From contig QANY01012003.1 in the NCBI GenBank assembly GCA_003255025.1, forward strand, positions 64,122 to 128,121: 64,000 nt of DNA, written 5' to 3'. The notes under the pieces are model-generated. The model was not told where the DNA came from, made no database searches, and saw only the letters and a program-made list of their open reading frames with translations. Each line of letters begins with the position of its first letter. Within the stretch, counting starts at the first letter, position 1. This document shows positions 22,321-34,977 of this stretch, piece by piece. This DNA comes from Datisca glomerata. Taxonomy: Eukaryota; Streptophyta; Magnoliopsida; Cucurbitales; Datiscaceae. The position numbers and the translations under genes were made by a program.

Positions 22321-23300
22321 GCAACTCAGTCTAGATCTTCTAGTGGGACTTTCAATTTCAATAGGGATCATTGTTTCGGCTCCGTAGGCTAGAGAGAATG
22401 GTGTTTCACCCGTTGTTTCTTGAGGGGTTGTTATGTATGCCTATAGTAGTGCCATCAATTATTCCACCCACTTTCCATTGGCTGACTTTAGTTGTTTCTT
22501 TGAATTGTCAAGTATAATTCAGTTCAACATCTCAGCTTGTCCATTTTCCTGTATATAGTAGGGTGTGGAGAATTGGTTGATGATTTTCAAGTCTTCACAA
22601 AAGGTTTTCACCATGTTCCCAGTGAACTGGAGACCATTGTCAGATACAATGACTCGGGGAATTCTGTATCAGCACACTATGTTTCTCCACAGAAACCCCA
22701 TCACCTCTTCTTCACGAATTCTGGTGAAAGCTTCAGGCTCAAACCATTTAGTGAAGTAATCTATTGTGACCAATAAGAATCATTTCTGAGTGGGTACCGT
22801 GGGAAGTGGTCCAACAATGTCTAGGGCCCACAGCATGAACGGCCAAGGACTTGTATGGTTTTGAGTTCCCAAAGGGTCATCTTGACCACGGGTGCAAAGC
22901 ACTGACACTTATCACATTTCTTAGCATATTGTTTAGCGTCTTGGTGCATCTTCGGCTAGTAGTACCCCAATGTGATACCACATACCCCTTTCATGAATTT
23001 CATCTAACACATATTTGGATTCCTTCTCTCCTAGACACGTCAGGTACATACGTGCAAAAGATTTCTTATACAATAGTTCATTTATAAACGTATAACCTCT
23101 GTTGTTGAACCTTCCTGTTAAGGAACTTATCTTCTGGGAGTATTCCTTCCTTCAGATCACAGATTATGTTATCCTACCAACTGAGTTCTCCTTCTACTTT
23201 AATGTCAAATATGTCGTTCCACGGGAGTAAGGTACTTGGCCTCACCAGAAATTCTTCCTTTTATATGGAAATTGCAATGATGATCACAGGTTTGCCAGTG
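22321..23300 (-). pseudogene. integrase core of gypsy B
   Basis: On the minus strand, VTIDYFTKWFEPEAFTRI (near 22765-22710) carries the first catalytic Asp, VIVSDNGLQFTGN (near 22645-22605) the second, and ENGQAEMLN (near 22535-22505) the Glu of the DDE triad. TPFSLAYGAETMIPIEI follows at about 22405-22355. N-terminal zinc-region homology is weak and spread over 22850-23300 with stops. The C-terminal part continues beyond the plastid insertion at 21510. Confidence 0.82.
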
Positions 23301-23399
23301 TGTCAGCGTGCCCATTCTTAGTTCTCGGGATCTTTTGGATTTAGTAGCCTTTCAACATGTTTAAGAGGTCATTTGCCCGCTGTAGGTATCTTATTCTCC

Positions 23400-24263
23400 C
23401 ATGATCCGTTTCACGATTAGTATGAAATCGCAAAATATATTTACCTTTGTTACCTCATATTCTCGTAGCAGAGTTACGCCCGCTATTAGCGCTTCATACT
23501 CCGCTTCATTATTTGATGCGTTGAATCCGAAGGAGATGGAATGCTCCAATATTTCTCCAAAGGGGGTTTGTATTACGACCCCTTCTCCCGCTCCTCTATT
23601 ATTTGAAGCACCATCAAAAAATAATTTTCAAGGCCCGTTCTCAATTTCTTCGTAAGGTACCCTTTCGACTTTTCCTTCAGTGAAGTCTGCTAGTGCCTGC
23701 CCTTTGATTGAGGTTTTGGGCTCATAAAGAATGTCATACTAACTTCTTAGCTTAATAGACCACTTCGCCATTTCCCGCTATACTTCTGGAGAGTGCAGGA
23801 GACTCTAGATAGGTGAATCTGTCAACACTCTAATGTTATATACCTGAAAATAGGGTCTCAGTTTTCGTGCAGTAGTTATAATGGCCAGCACCAATTTCTC
23901 TATCTGTTTATACCTTACCTCGACCGCTACAAGGCTTTTGCTAATGAAGTATATGAGCTTCTGTTTGCTTTCCTCCTCCCTGATGAGCACGACGCTGACG
24001 ATGACTGCTGAAATGGTGACGTACATCAGGAACTGTTCACTTGGTACCGACATAGAGAGTAAAGGTGGGGTTGTCAAGTATTCCTTAATTCTGCCAAGAG
24101 TTTCTTCACATTCGTTGTTCCACCTGTCTTTAGAATTCTTTCTCAGCTTTTTTAAAAATGGTTTGCATTTGTCCGTTGACCTCGAGATGAATCTGTTCAG
24201 GGCAGCTAACCTTTTCGTTAACCCCCATATCTCTTTTCGGTTTCGCGGAGATTTCATCTCCAT
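23400..24263 (-). pseudogene. RNase H region of gypsy B
   Basis: Frame 23805-24263 gives a connection/RNase H segment: KRLAALNRFISRSTDKCKPF, then LTTPPLLSMSVPSEQFLMYV, and QKLIYFISKSLVAVEVRYKQ, the usual order after gypsy RT. Further left, shifted frames show an RVT_3-type RNase H domain (SNNEAEYEALIAGV near 23500, and a PRTKNGHADTLANL motif near 23300), an additional RNase H typical of Tat elements. Stops are frequent. Confidence 0.78.
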
Positions 24264-24275
24264 AATTACCTTTAC

Positions 24276-25596
24276 TTAGTTCGGGTTTACTTTGATTCCC
24301 CACTGCGTTACTAGGTGCTCGAGGAATTTACTCACAGCTACCCCGAACGTAGACTTTTCCAGATTTAGCTTCATGGAGTTTTCTCTTAGAACTACAGAGG
24401 ATTTTTCGAGATCTCGAACATCGTCTTCTCGTTCCTGGCTTTTGACCAGCATGTCATCTACATAGACTTCCACGCTTTTCTCGATCTATTTACGGAAGAC
24501 TTTGTTCACTAGTCTTTGATAGGTAACACCTACATTTTTTTAGTCCAAACGGCATAACCTTATAACAGTAGGTACCGTATTCAGTAATAAAGTAAGTTTT
24601 TTCTTGATCAGGTTGGAACATTTTCATCTGATTGTATCTAGAGTAAGTGTCTATGAAGTTGAGTAACTTGTATCTTGAAGTGCACCAACCATCTTATTTA
24701 TCATTCTCAGCGGGTATTCATCTTTAAGGCAGACTTTATTCAAATCGGTGAAGTCCAGACATGTTCTCCACTACGTTACTAAGTGCCTGAGAAATTTTCC
24801 CGCAGCTACCCTGAACATACACTTTTCTGGATTGAGCTTCATGGAGTTTTCTCCTAGAACTGTAAAGGCTTCTTCGAGATCTCGAACATGGTCTCCCCAT
24901 TCCTGGATTTTGACCAGCATGTCATCTACATAGACTTCCATACTTTTCCTGATCTGTTAACGAAAAACTTTGTTCACCAGTCTTTCACAGTAGCACCTAC
25001 GTTTTTTAGTCCAAATGGTATAACCTTATAATAATAGGTACCATATTCAGTAATAAACGAAAAAATTTTCTGATTAGGTTGGAACATTTTCACCTAATTG
25101 TATCTGGAGTAAGCGTCCATGAAGCTGAGTAACTCGTGTCTTGAAGTGGCATCAACCATCCAATCTACCATTGGCAGCGGGTATTCATCTTTGGGGCAGG
25201 CTTTATTCAAATTGGTGAAGTCCACACATATTCTCCATTTTCCACTTTTCTTTCGTACCATCACCACATTAGCTAACCATTCTGGTTAGTCCACTTCCCA
25301 AATGAAACCGGCTGTCAAGAGTTTTTCAACCTCTTCCTTATTGCCTGATTTCACTCTAGGTTAAAACTCATCTCCCTCTGCTTTACTGGCTTCACAGCTA
25401 GATCCATATTAAATTTATGACAGATGATTTTTTCAAGGTTGCCTAGCATCTCCTGTGTCGTAGTCGTGAAAACATCTTTGTTTTCCAACAAGAATTTCAC
25501 TAATTTTTCTCTTTCATTTTTTCCGAGATGGGTACCAACATTTGTCATCTTTTGGGTTCCTTCCTCCAAGCATACAAGCTTCGTTTCTTCCCCCAC
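24276..25596 (-). pseudogene. reverse transcriptase of gypsy B with duplicated core
   Basis: The upstream part (25351-25596) shows LLENKDVFTTTTQEM, the RT entry region. The palm domain, including EVYVDDMLVK, occurs twice: on the minus strand near 24940-24910 and again near 24470-24440, each followed by MKLN-x-EK and a HLVT block. The first copy stops abruptly at HLVT and is followed by the start of the second copy, so the order is entry, core copy 1, core copy 2, connection. Each copy retains the catalytic YVDD; both have stops. Confidence 0.85.
24301..25235. repeat. 467-bp direct tandem duplication
   Basis: 24301-24768 (starting CACTGCGTTACTAGGTGC) and 24769-25235 (starting CACTACGTTACTAAGTGC) are diverged direct copies covering the RT core. 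Both end at GTGAAGTCCA(G/C)ACAT(G/A)TTCTCC. Differences are spread along the whole length, so the duplication is not recent. Confidence 0.9.
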
Positions 25597-25635
25597 CTCG
25601 TACCTCAGGTCGTATTCCCTATCTTCCTATGATTA

Positions 25636-26300
25636 CTATAAATCTACGGGTTGCTTACCTTCTGCCTTTTTAGTTGCCCTCTTCTTAGCAGATTCATTGG
25701 CAGTCACGGAGCAGATGCGAGCAGCAACATGATCTCCTCTTATCATTTTAACCCTCTTTAGTGTCGAGTATTTTAGTACTTGGTAGAAAGTTGAAGGGAC
25801 GGATTTTATTTTGTGGAGCCAAGTTCTTCCCAAGATAGCATTGTACGGGGATGATGTGCCCATATTATGAACTCAGTCATATAGTTGAAGGGGTCTGCAT
25901 TCACTAGGATGACAAGGGTTCCCTCTGAGTAGCTGATGGCACCGTTGAAGCCTATTAACTTCTACGAAGTTCCTTACTGCTCATGTTCTCCCATCGACAT
26001 TATTTAAGGTTTCTCGATATAAAACATTTACTGCACTCTCATCATCCACCTAGACTCTCCTTAGCGAGTAGTGGTCGACTTGTATCAAAATGACAAGAGC
26101 ATCGTTATGATGCCTGTCATACTCCAAGTCCAGGTCGTCGAATACCAGTGGTAGGTTCCCGCTGACACTTGAGGGTTCTTCTTGGAGTTTTTCCAGCATT
26201 GGGTTTTTACAATAGACCTCTCTTTCATTTCTCATCGCCCGTTCCTGTTGTGTGAGAGCAATAACTGTGTCGATGATGCAGAGGGGACGTTTCACGTCGT
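25636..26300 (-). pseudogene. protease region of gypsy B
   Basis: Frame 26050-26295 ends in HHNDALVILIQVDHYSLRRV, the sequence leading to the retropepsin active site; next to it the expected DTGSS box reads DDESA (just left of 26050). Frame 25636-25863 holds SSPYNAILGRTWLHKIKSV and STFYQVLKYST, the C-terminal protease motif (PYNxILGRPxL) of this gypsy group. The active site is mutated and the two parts are in different frames. Confidence 0.8.
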
Positions 26301-26379
26301 CTCTCTTACCTCCCTCCCCTCGTGATTATCCTTTTATGTTTCCCATTTCTGTTCTTCTTCTTTTTTCACGAACTGACGG

Positions 26380-27440
26380 AGGTACACATCCTTGATCAGC
26401 TATTTGATGCAGTCCTTAAGCTAGAAATAATCCCTTGTGTAATGTCTGCTGCCCTTGTAAAAGGCGCAGTACTTGTCTTTATCCTTGTAGTTTGGTTTTT
26501 TTATAAGCGGGGCCGATCTTTTAAGCCAAGGCTTGTCCTTAATCATATCCAGGATCTGGTTAACTGGTATGATCAGTGGTGTATAGGCCTTATCTCTCGA
26601 ATGTATCATGTCTGAGTCACACCTTCGATATCCCATTCTCTCCTGCTTGTCGCTTCTCTCGTCTTCTCTTTCATCTTCATCAGACTTTTTCCTTTCAAAT
26701 TTTAAACTTCTTTCCTATTTTCTTGACTTCTCAGTCTTCCATTCGGCGGCCTTCAGCAGGCTTCTTTTCTCTTCCTCTAGAGTAATGTAGGCTTGCACCC
26801 GCTGGAAGGTTACTGCCTTGGACAACCGCTTCATTTTAGATAGATCTTCGAATAAGGGTGAGTTCAGATCTAACCCACGTCTGAAGGCCAGTCGGGCAAC
26901 TCAATCATCGCAGTTGTCGACTTTTTCCTTTTCATCTTTAAATCTGTGGGTGTATTCCCATAGAGACTCTCCTCTCTTGGCAGAAATTGTCAAGAGATAC
27001 TCCGTGTCCTCCATGATCACTCGATAGGTAGAGTATTGTTCTAGGAAAATAAAATACATAACATAAAAATTAGTGCTCGAATGCTTAGGGAGAGAATGAT
27101 ACCATTTCAGAGTTGTCCTATCTAGGCTGGTGGGGAACATTCTACACATCAGTTTATCCTCGTGTTGATATAGCGCCATTACATGTCTGTATAGCCAGAG
27201 GTGATCTACAGGGGTTTTTTTTCCCTTTATAACATTTAAATTTGAGGGGCACAAACTTTCTTTGTACGGGTGCTGTCAAGATCTCAATGCTTAATGCGTT
27301 ACGGGTGAGGGATTTGAGGCCAGTCCTTCCCATACTTCCCAAGTTTCTCATTTCCATCATTTTTTGGTCCAATAATTCCTCCACTGCCTCTTTTGTTGCT
27401 ACCCGGGATTGGCGAGCTTCTCCCGTAGCCTCCTTCACGT
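26380..27440 (-). pseudogene. gag of gypsy B
   Basis: Frame 26901-27254 contains VDHLWLYRHVMALYQHEDKL, then MFPTSLDRTTLKWYHSLPKH and ISAKRGESLWEYTHRFKDE, the classic plant gypsy gag domain. A knuckle-like block at 26421-26480 reads KYCAFYKGSRHYTRDYF, a decayed CxFHxxxGHxTxxC motif. An N-terminal stretch (27154-27438) is charged, without recognised motifs. Frames are broken by stops. Confidence 0.85.
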
Positions 27441-27840
27441 GGTTTTAGGATTGAACTTCTACCTCTTCCCATTGTACTTCCCCACTGTCCTCATGTTTTT
27501 CTTGTCTTACATCTTACTTGTTGCCCCCCGATTGGATTTCTCATTCCTCGTTATTCGTCTTTTGATTGACTTCAGCACGTATCTTTGCCAGCTCTTACTG
27601 AAACATGTTAATCTGGTCTTGCATAGTCTGTCATGCGTTGTGCAGTGCCTATGTGTTTCTCCTCTCCATTTCCTACATTCCATTCAGCATCATCTATAGT
27701 ATTTCAGTCGGCGGAGTTGGTTGATCCACATGATCATCTCCATTTCTGATCCCGTTGTCTTCATTTAGAGCCGCGTTTGATCTAGTTCTAGGCATGTTTA
27801 GTATTTCTGGGATGGTTTCTCGAGATTTTCTTTCTCCTCT

Positions 27841-27856
27841 CAATGAAAGCACCAAA
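27841..27856 (-). other. primer binding site of gypsy B
   Basis: Minus-strand TTTGGTGCTTTCATTG directly follows the 5' LTR end. A TGGTGC-type site at this position is usual for gypsy elements; I could not assign the tRNA. Confidence 0.6.
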
Positions 27857-28393
27857 TGTAAAGGATTTTTTCTTCCACACCAATAGAATCTTATTACTAA
27901 TTAGTGAGAGATGATCAAGAGATTAGAGAGTGAGTGAAAGAGAGAAAGAGAGAATCTAGGAATTCAGCAATGTTTTTAACTATGTATATCATCTGCCTTT
28001 CTTTTGTTTCTTACCCAAGCCTTTATAGGACACCGAGTGTAAATAAAATAATAATTTTGTCAATAGAATATAAAAAGGGAGGGGAATGGCCGTCCTTTCT
28101 CCTATGGTAGGGGAATGATCCTCATTTCTCCTATATTTGTAGAGGATCTATTACACCCACAAGATCCCACCCATATTTGTTGGATCTTATGTCAGGTATA
28201 GGGCCCTTCACTCCGTATATTTTTCTCAATTGTCTCATCCCCTAGTCTTTCAGTCGCCAAATCAGTTGCAGTCGCGTGATCTTCTCTCGTGACTCAAATC
28301 TCTTCCTTCCCGCTCTTACGCGGGGATCTCCTCACTGACCCTTGGTTGATCTTTTCCGTCCACATGGCATGGTGCAGGTTTTTTGCCCGTTCA
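27857..28393 (-). repeat. 5' LTR of gypsy B
   Basis: A 537-bp LTR with TG...CA ends (plus strand TGTAAAGG to CCCGTTCA), matching 17225-17700. Its right end is fixed by the target duplication GTATA at 28394-28398. Confidence 0.88.
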
Positions 28394-28440
28394 GTATAGT
28401 TGCACAAACGTCGGGGGTCCACTATTATTAACTTTTTGTA

Positions 28441-29155
28441 AATGAAAAGATATGACAATACGAGAGTAAACATTGGACATTGATCCACCATAAATTTTAT
28501 ATCATTTTCATTTATCGGTGTAACTCTGGACTCAAGTCTTAGATCCATCGTGAATGAAAAACTACAGTATACTAAGAGTATAGATAAATCATAAGTAAAA
28601 CTCAAGATTCAAAGGAATTGAGGAATGTTTTCCTCTATTTCTTACGTGAGGGAGTCTTAACAGGTAGTACTTTTTGCACCTTGTTTCTCCTAAATTTATG
28701 TAATTTAGGTTTATTGCATTTTATCTTTTTGTGTTTAAGGTATGCTCCTTAGATAAGTGTATTATTGTTTGGTTGGCGACGACCTTCGCCGGTAAAAGGC
28801 TCACATTTCATCGATAAAAATGTGGTCACCACCAAGTATGTCGTCGTGGGAGATGTCGCTGATAACTTGCACCCCTGAAAGCTAGACTCTCCTTTAATTA
28901 TAGTCAACTTTTTCCAGCTTGTAGCTTTCCGAGGACTGTGGGTATTTTGAGAAGGATATTGACACCATTTTCATTGATAAACTTTTAAGGTAGCAAAGTT
29001 GTGTGTTTGGTTAATGATAAAAGTTGAGTTTATCTTCAGAAGACTTCAAATTGAACTACTGTCTTTTATTTAAATGCCAAGTTGAGAGTGTTTTTAAATA
29101 AACGCTTTCTAGCTACAATTAAAACCAAATGAAAGAGCTCAGCTAAATCAAGGGT
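28441..29155. other. intergenic stretch between MULE-2 and CACTA-1
   Basis: No recognisable gene or element. The minus ORF 28294-28605 overlaps the LTR and has no known motif. Confidence 0.5.
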
Positions 29156-32100
29156 CACTACTACAATTTTGATTATTTATGACGAGCGTGAAAAATAAGA
29201 CACGACGAACAATAGTCGTCATTTTCTGCATTTTTTATGGTTTACGATGGTAGATAGCTACCTGTCGTGGTAAAATAACAACACGATGGGTTCTCTGCTT
29301 CATGTCGTTGTCGTTTGCATTACAAAATGACGGGGCACACTAACCCCATTTTTTTTCTAGTCCAAGATATACAAAATGACGGGGCTTAGTCAAATTAGTA
29401 GACAAAAAATGATGGGATATTGAAACCCGTCATTTTTTATGAAAGTAAAACACAAAACGACGGGGTTCCGAGCACCTTATATAAAATCCAAGCCCAAGAT
29501 TTTTTTCATTCCATCTTCTCCCTACTCAATACGCGGTTGCCCCACTATTCTCATCACCTTACGCCACGCGATTTCTTTGCTTCCACCGTCGTGCTTTAGA
29601 TTCAACCGTCGTCTCGTCTTCCCTCGAAGGAGCCATCGTCTTCATCATCCTCAACCCATCATTTTCATCATTTTTCTTCCATTGATTCAATAATTTTTTA
29701 TTCGGTTTGAAATCTCTCGTGTCTGCCATTGATGCTTATGTACAATGTGTGTGAGGGAATTAGTAGCTCGCGTCTGCCATTGATGCATTCGGCATTCCTA
29801 TAACATTAGTTGCTCATCTTTTTGTTTGTTTCTGTTTGTTGTTATGCTACTCTTTTCCGTTTTAATATAATTTTGTTTCCTATAAAAATATTCATCATAC
29901 TATTGTTGTCGAATTGTGTTGGTAATTCTACCATCAATCTAATGTTTTAAATTGGGCATAGCGCTGCCAGAGCCACATGATACTGTAGGTAGATAGATAG
30001 AATATCATCGACCATCAGATTTTGTTTGAGGAAAATATAAAGAAATTGTTCTAACTTATTCATACACAATGTACACTATAGACCCAATTTTCCTCTTACA
30101 CCACATCAAAGTAGTAGGAGGAGTTCATACACATGATTGTATAATATTGTAAGATGTGTATTTTAAAAGATCAATAATATAATATGGAAACTTATGTAGA
30201 TGTAGTGTTAAAGGTTATTATGCTTGTCCAATACGTGCAGAAGATACATCTGCTATTAGGCTAAAACACAGCAAACAAAATGTATTTATATGACATAGAG
30301 GATTTTTATCACCCACACATTATTATAGAAGGAAAAAAAGACATTTGATAGTAATCAAGAGCTTAGAACAGCTCATGCACATGTAAGTGGAAAACAAGTT
30401 TTGGAAAGAGTTGAGAAAGTTAGATTTACACTAGGAAATAAGAATGTGAAGGAATCGATGAAAGATGGATTGGCCAAATCTTATTGCAAGAAGAAATCAA
30501 TTTTCTTCAATCTAGAATATTGTAAAACCTTACATGTTCAACATTGTCTCGATGTTATACACATTGAAAAAAATATTTGCATGAATATTATAGGAACACT
30601 ACTTGGCATTTTTAGGAAGACAAGAGATGAGATGTATAGTCGTATGGACCTTGTGAAAATGAGCATTAGACCAGAATTAGCTTCAAAAGTCAATGGAAAA
30701 AAAATAGTTCTACCCCAAGCTTGTTACAAATCGTCACGAGCTGAAAAGAAGAAACTATGCACTACATTAGCTAACTAATGAAAGGTACTCATCAAATTTT
30801 TAAAATATGGTTTCTTTGCAAGATCTTAGTCTTAATGGGTTGAAATCTCATGATTGTCATACATTAATGTAACATATACTTCATGTGGCAATACATGGAT
30901 TATTATCAGATCATGTAGGATATGAAATCACCAAACTTTTTCCATTCTTTAATGCAATTTGTAGTGAGGTTATAGATGTTACACAACTAGATGTGCTACA
31001 AAAAGAAATTGGTGACTTTATGTATCCTTGAAAAAAAATTTCTTCCCACATTCTTCACCATTATGGTTCATCTCACTGTATATCTTGTTAGAGAAGTACG
31101 ACTTTGTGGACCAATTTACTTGCATTGGATGTATCCATTTAAACAATATATGAAATTATTAAATGGTTATGTAAGAAATCACAATCGTCCAGAGGGTTGC
31201 ATTGGTGAGTGTTATATTAAAAACTGAAGAAGTTGTAGAGTTTTGCACCGAATATCTAGGAATTAAATCAATTGGAGTTCCATGCTCAGATGATGATTTG
31301 AAAGATGGTAAGCATTTTATCACGAATGATGGAAGCAGGTACATCCATACGTATTAGAAAATACTAATGAAGTACAACCCTAAATCGAGTAAGTACAATA
31401 ATCTCAATCTTTTATTTGTTATTATGCTCATTATTTTTTATAATGGTTCTTTATTTCATACTCTATTTGAATTTTTGTTGTGTGCTGCTATATAGGCAAC
31501 ATATGACTTTCTTGAGGAAGAAGTATCTGAACAAATCAAGAAGGTATAAATGGCTACAATATAAACATAACCGAACATTTATTTATTGGTTGTGTGATCA
31601 GGTAACTTAAGTGATAACAACATATATTCAGACTTATTACTTTTATAAAGTACTTAATCATGGATTGTTATCGTAAGTTACAAATGATATTGATGTCTCT
31701 ATAAATTTAGCAAATACACTGAGGTGGATAGCACACAACCCAACTTATGAGATAATCAAATATTTTGGTTACACCATAAGTGACTACAAATTTCATACAA
31801 AACGTCGTGATAACGATCAATGTTTTCAAAAGCAGTGGAGTAAGTGTAGTGGCATATACAATGTGGATTGCAAGTGTTAAGGATGACAATCCTATTTATT
31901 CATACTTGTCATTTTATGAAGTGATCCAAGATATTTAAAAATTATCATTTGTTTAAATGTGAGTGGGTTGAGAATAGTAATGGGATCAAAGTTGATGATC
32001 TTGTATTTATATTAGTTGATATTGCAAGATTAGGTTACAAAAATGAGTCTTTCATTTTGGCTTCGCAAGCAAAATAAGTCTTTTATGTCAAATATCTAAA

Positions 32101-33167
32101 AAATCTAAGATAGTCAGTTGTCTTATCTTCCATAAAGAGAATATCATAAAAGTATTGTTGATGATGATTTATGTGATACATTATTATATTATTATTTGTT
32201 TGTAAAAGAGATGTCTATTGTTGAAACATTTGACGTAGATGGTGAAAACGAGGTTACTTTTGTTCGACCAAATAGCGAAGACACTGTGTGATCATTGAAG
32301 GTATTACGGGTAACTATGTTTTGTAGTAAGCATGATATTGGTGCGTTTATAATTTATTTAACTTTGTATGTTTTATCTTTTACTCAGAGTTAAACTAACA
32401 ATCTATAATGCAACACATGAGTGGATAAATGAAACAGTAAATATCAAATCAACAAATATGTATGTATGATAACTTTCAATACTCTTTTACTTTACTTTAT
32501 ATTTTATTAAATTGATGGCTTAAACCAATCTTTTTTTTGCAGGGTTTAACAACTAAGTAAAACAATATTAGAGCAACTAGAAATACTAAAAATAAGTATT
32601 CAAAGTTCATTAATTTTAATGTTTTTGTAATTAATTTCGTTATTTGTTTTTTCTAAGTCTACTATGTTAGAAAATTTGAAGGTAATCATATTGTATGCAA
32701 TGAAGAGTTATATTGTCTGTTGAGATATTTATGTCTTTTTCTGTTTCGTTTATTCTTCAATTCTAATAGTTTAACTTAATTATTCAATAATTAAATTTAA
32801 TATATATATATATATACTTAATTATTCAATAATTAAATTTAATATAAGTATATATATACACACACACAAAAAGATGACGGTTTTTATACAAACCGCCCTA
32901 AAAATAATTATACCAAACGATGGTTTGTACATTAGTTTGAAGACAGTTGTTGCTAGAGCAATCATCGTAAAAATTAATTACCCACAACGATGATTTGTAC
33001 ATTAATCATCGTCGACAAACTATGAAACCAGTCGTCATCTTTTTTTGTTCATAGACGACGGTTTTCCTCATCGTAAAAAATAATTATTTTTTATGATGCC
33101 TTTTAAGACGACAAGTGCTCACCCGTCGTCTTTGATTTTTAACGATGGGGACAGTTTTGTAGTAGTG
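29156..33167 (+). mobile_element. CACTA (En/Spm-like) element 1
   Basis: It begins CACTACTACAA at 29156 and ends TTGTAGTAGTG at 33167, a perfect 11-bp terminal inverted repeat. Both ends carry subterminal repeats: AAAATGACGGGG/CCCGTCATTTTT units at 29200-29470 and GACGACGG/AACGATGG units at 32870-33150. The flanking triplets are GGT and GAT, compatible with a 3-bp duplication with one change. A TNP2-type transposase remnant lies inside. The total of 4.0 kb is shorter than usual autonomous CACTA elements. Confidence 0.9.
30340..32285 (+). pseudogene. CACTA-1 transposase (TNP2-like) remnant
   Basis: Frame 30401-30778 has KKKSIFFNLEYCKTLHVQH, LDVIHIEKNICMNIIGTLLG and LPQACYKSSRAEKKKLC, the signature blocks of plant TNP2-like transposases. 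Shifted frames continue with LKSHDCHTLM (near 30840), a FFPTFF-like and HLTVYLVREVRLCGPIY block (31045-31110), then NGYVRNHNRPEGCIGECY (31165-31220). Near 32050-32130 an ASQAK-VFYVKYL motif matches the C-terminal domain known as DUF4216. Intron-like AT-rich gaps and many stops are present; it is not functional. Confidence 0.85.
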
Positions 33168-34454
33168 GATTAAAGCTACTCAGTAATATGCGAGAAGATC
33201 ATAGAACAATTATGGCATTTAGAGTATGTTTATCACACCGTAATAGATTTTAAAGGGAGTCAAAATAAAATTAAGGTTTTTAAGATGAATAATAAGTTTT
33301 ATTGATGTGTTTACTAACATTCATGAATATCAATCGGAGAAAAAAATTAATGTGATTAATGTTTTAGTAATAGTCAAGAATCTGAATGATCATATTCATT
33401 TACTGAAATACCCTCGTCACCAAAATAAATTACTACCACACTTTTAAACTAATTTTAATTTTAATGTATCATTATAATCTAAATGTCTGTTTAAAACAAA
33501 TTAGTAATTATCAAAATGAATGATATAATTTAGTAGTAATATCAATCTTTAATAACTAGGAAATAAAATGATTTATTAAAAATAGTTTTAAATTAAGTTA
33601 ATTGTAATTCACAAATTAATATAAATTATATTTTATTCACTTATTAAAATAAATTATTCAACTTGCTAATTAAATCCAGATAGTATTTTATAAATTTATC
33701 TAAAGTGTATCATACCTTTGTAATTATCTAAAAATCTAGAGGGAAATTTAGAAGGATTTCCTCTAGAAATAGACTTAATTTCAGTAGGTGAGGGGAATTA
33801 AGTTTTCTTTCTTTAGAAATAAGAAAGTAAGGAAGATAAACGCATGAAAAAATAAGAAAGATAATTTCTTATAATTTCTTTCTACCATGAGCTTCTTCTA
33901 TTTTATTTATCATTATTTATCTAACCACCATAAAAATGAGTCATATAAACCTATTCATTTACTTTGACCAGACATTAAAAAGTCGGCATAGATGTAATGG
34001 GTGGAAGCTGATCGTCTGCCGTTACTAACAAATAATATTAAAATATTAATTTAATTCAATTTTAGGTCATGTAATGCAGTTGAGTTAGATTTGATCGCTC
34101 AGCTAAATCTAGACAAACCAAATATTACCCAACTGATTTTACATTAAAATATTAATTTCATTCAATTTTTCTTTTTTTCTTTTTACTTTTCATTAACGAA
34201 TTTAGTCCATTTATATCTGACTAAATAGACCAAACCTAGCTTCACCTCCGTCGTTGGAAACTCAACGGTAGAGAAACCTGATCCCAATTTGGCATATTAA
34301 GAGAGGGAGTATACCGTTTCAAGGGATATATCTCAGGCAAAAAAAAACAAATTTATTAAACTAAATTAGCAATCCACGACACAAAAGCGAAAACAATGCA
34401 ACAAAAATGTTAAATCCTTAATTCAACATTCGCCTTATATTCTGACTAATTATA
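33168..34454. other. AT-rich intergenic sequence
   Basis: No open frame of note and no transposon termini recognised. A short phrase AAATATTAATTT(A/C)ATTCAATTTT occurs twice (near 34037 and 34145). Confidence 0.5.
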
Positions 34455-34977
34455 TGTTGTGGACTCCTAAATAAGGGTAAGACCAATTAGATATGATTTG
34501 TTAAGTATTTATGTAATTTGAGCTTTAATGTATTTGATAAGGTGTGGGCTTTTGATGTGTAGAGATTTAAGAGTAATTTTTATTTTTATGATAGGCTAAA
34601 ATAAAAATGCCAATAGATAATGGAGAAGTATATATATAGTAGTTATGATCCACATATCACACGATAAGAGATATATTCTTTCTAATATCTCATCAATTCA
34701 GAGAGACAAACAAAAGAGACTATCCGGTAGACAATCGTGTACATTTGAAAGGCAAACCTCTCGGCTCTACAAAGTAATCTATCGTCGTGGATTCAATACG
34801 CTTATGCATAATTGACATTGATTCATGATGATTATGTATATTCTAGAATTTTGAGTGATAGGTTTCACTAAAGGAATTTTTATCAAACAAAAAGGACATA
34901 AGCAAGGTCTAGATGCAAACTAGAGGAGACCTATAGGATTTGCGTGTACCTCTTTCTTCTCCCTCTTGTTCCTGACA
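34455..34977 (+). repeat. possible copia LTR remnant
   Basis: It starts TGTTGTGGACTCC and ends CCTGACA. Immediately after comes GTGCCATTAGCACAAC, resembling a decayed GTGGTATCAGAGCAAC primer site. A TATATATATAG box near 34628 and a CT/TCTTTC-rich U5 fit an LTR. No second LTR or internal coding region was seen, so it is a solo or truncated LTR. Confidence 0.45.

Noticed and set aside
23881..24279. 132-residue plus-strand ORF
   Set aside because: It is antisense to the RNase H region of gypsy-B and has no family resemblance.
26322..26785. Plus-strand hydrophobic ORFs
   Set aside because: They are antisense shadows of the gypsy-B gag knuckle region.
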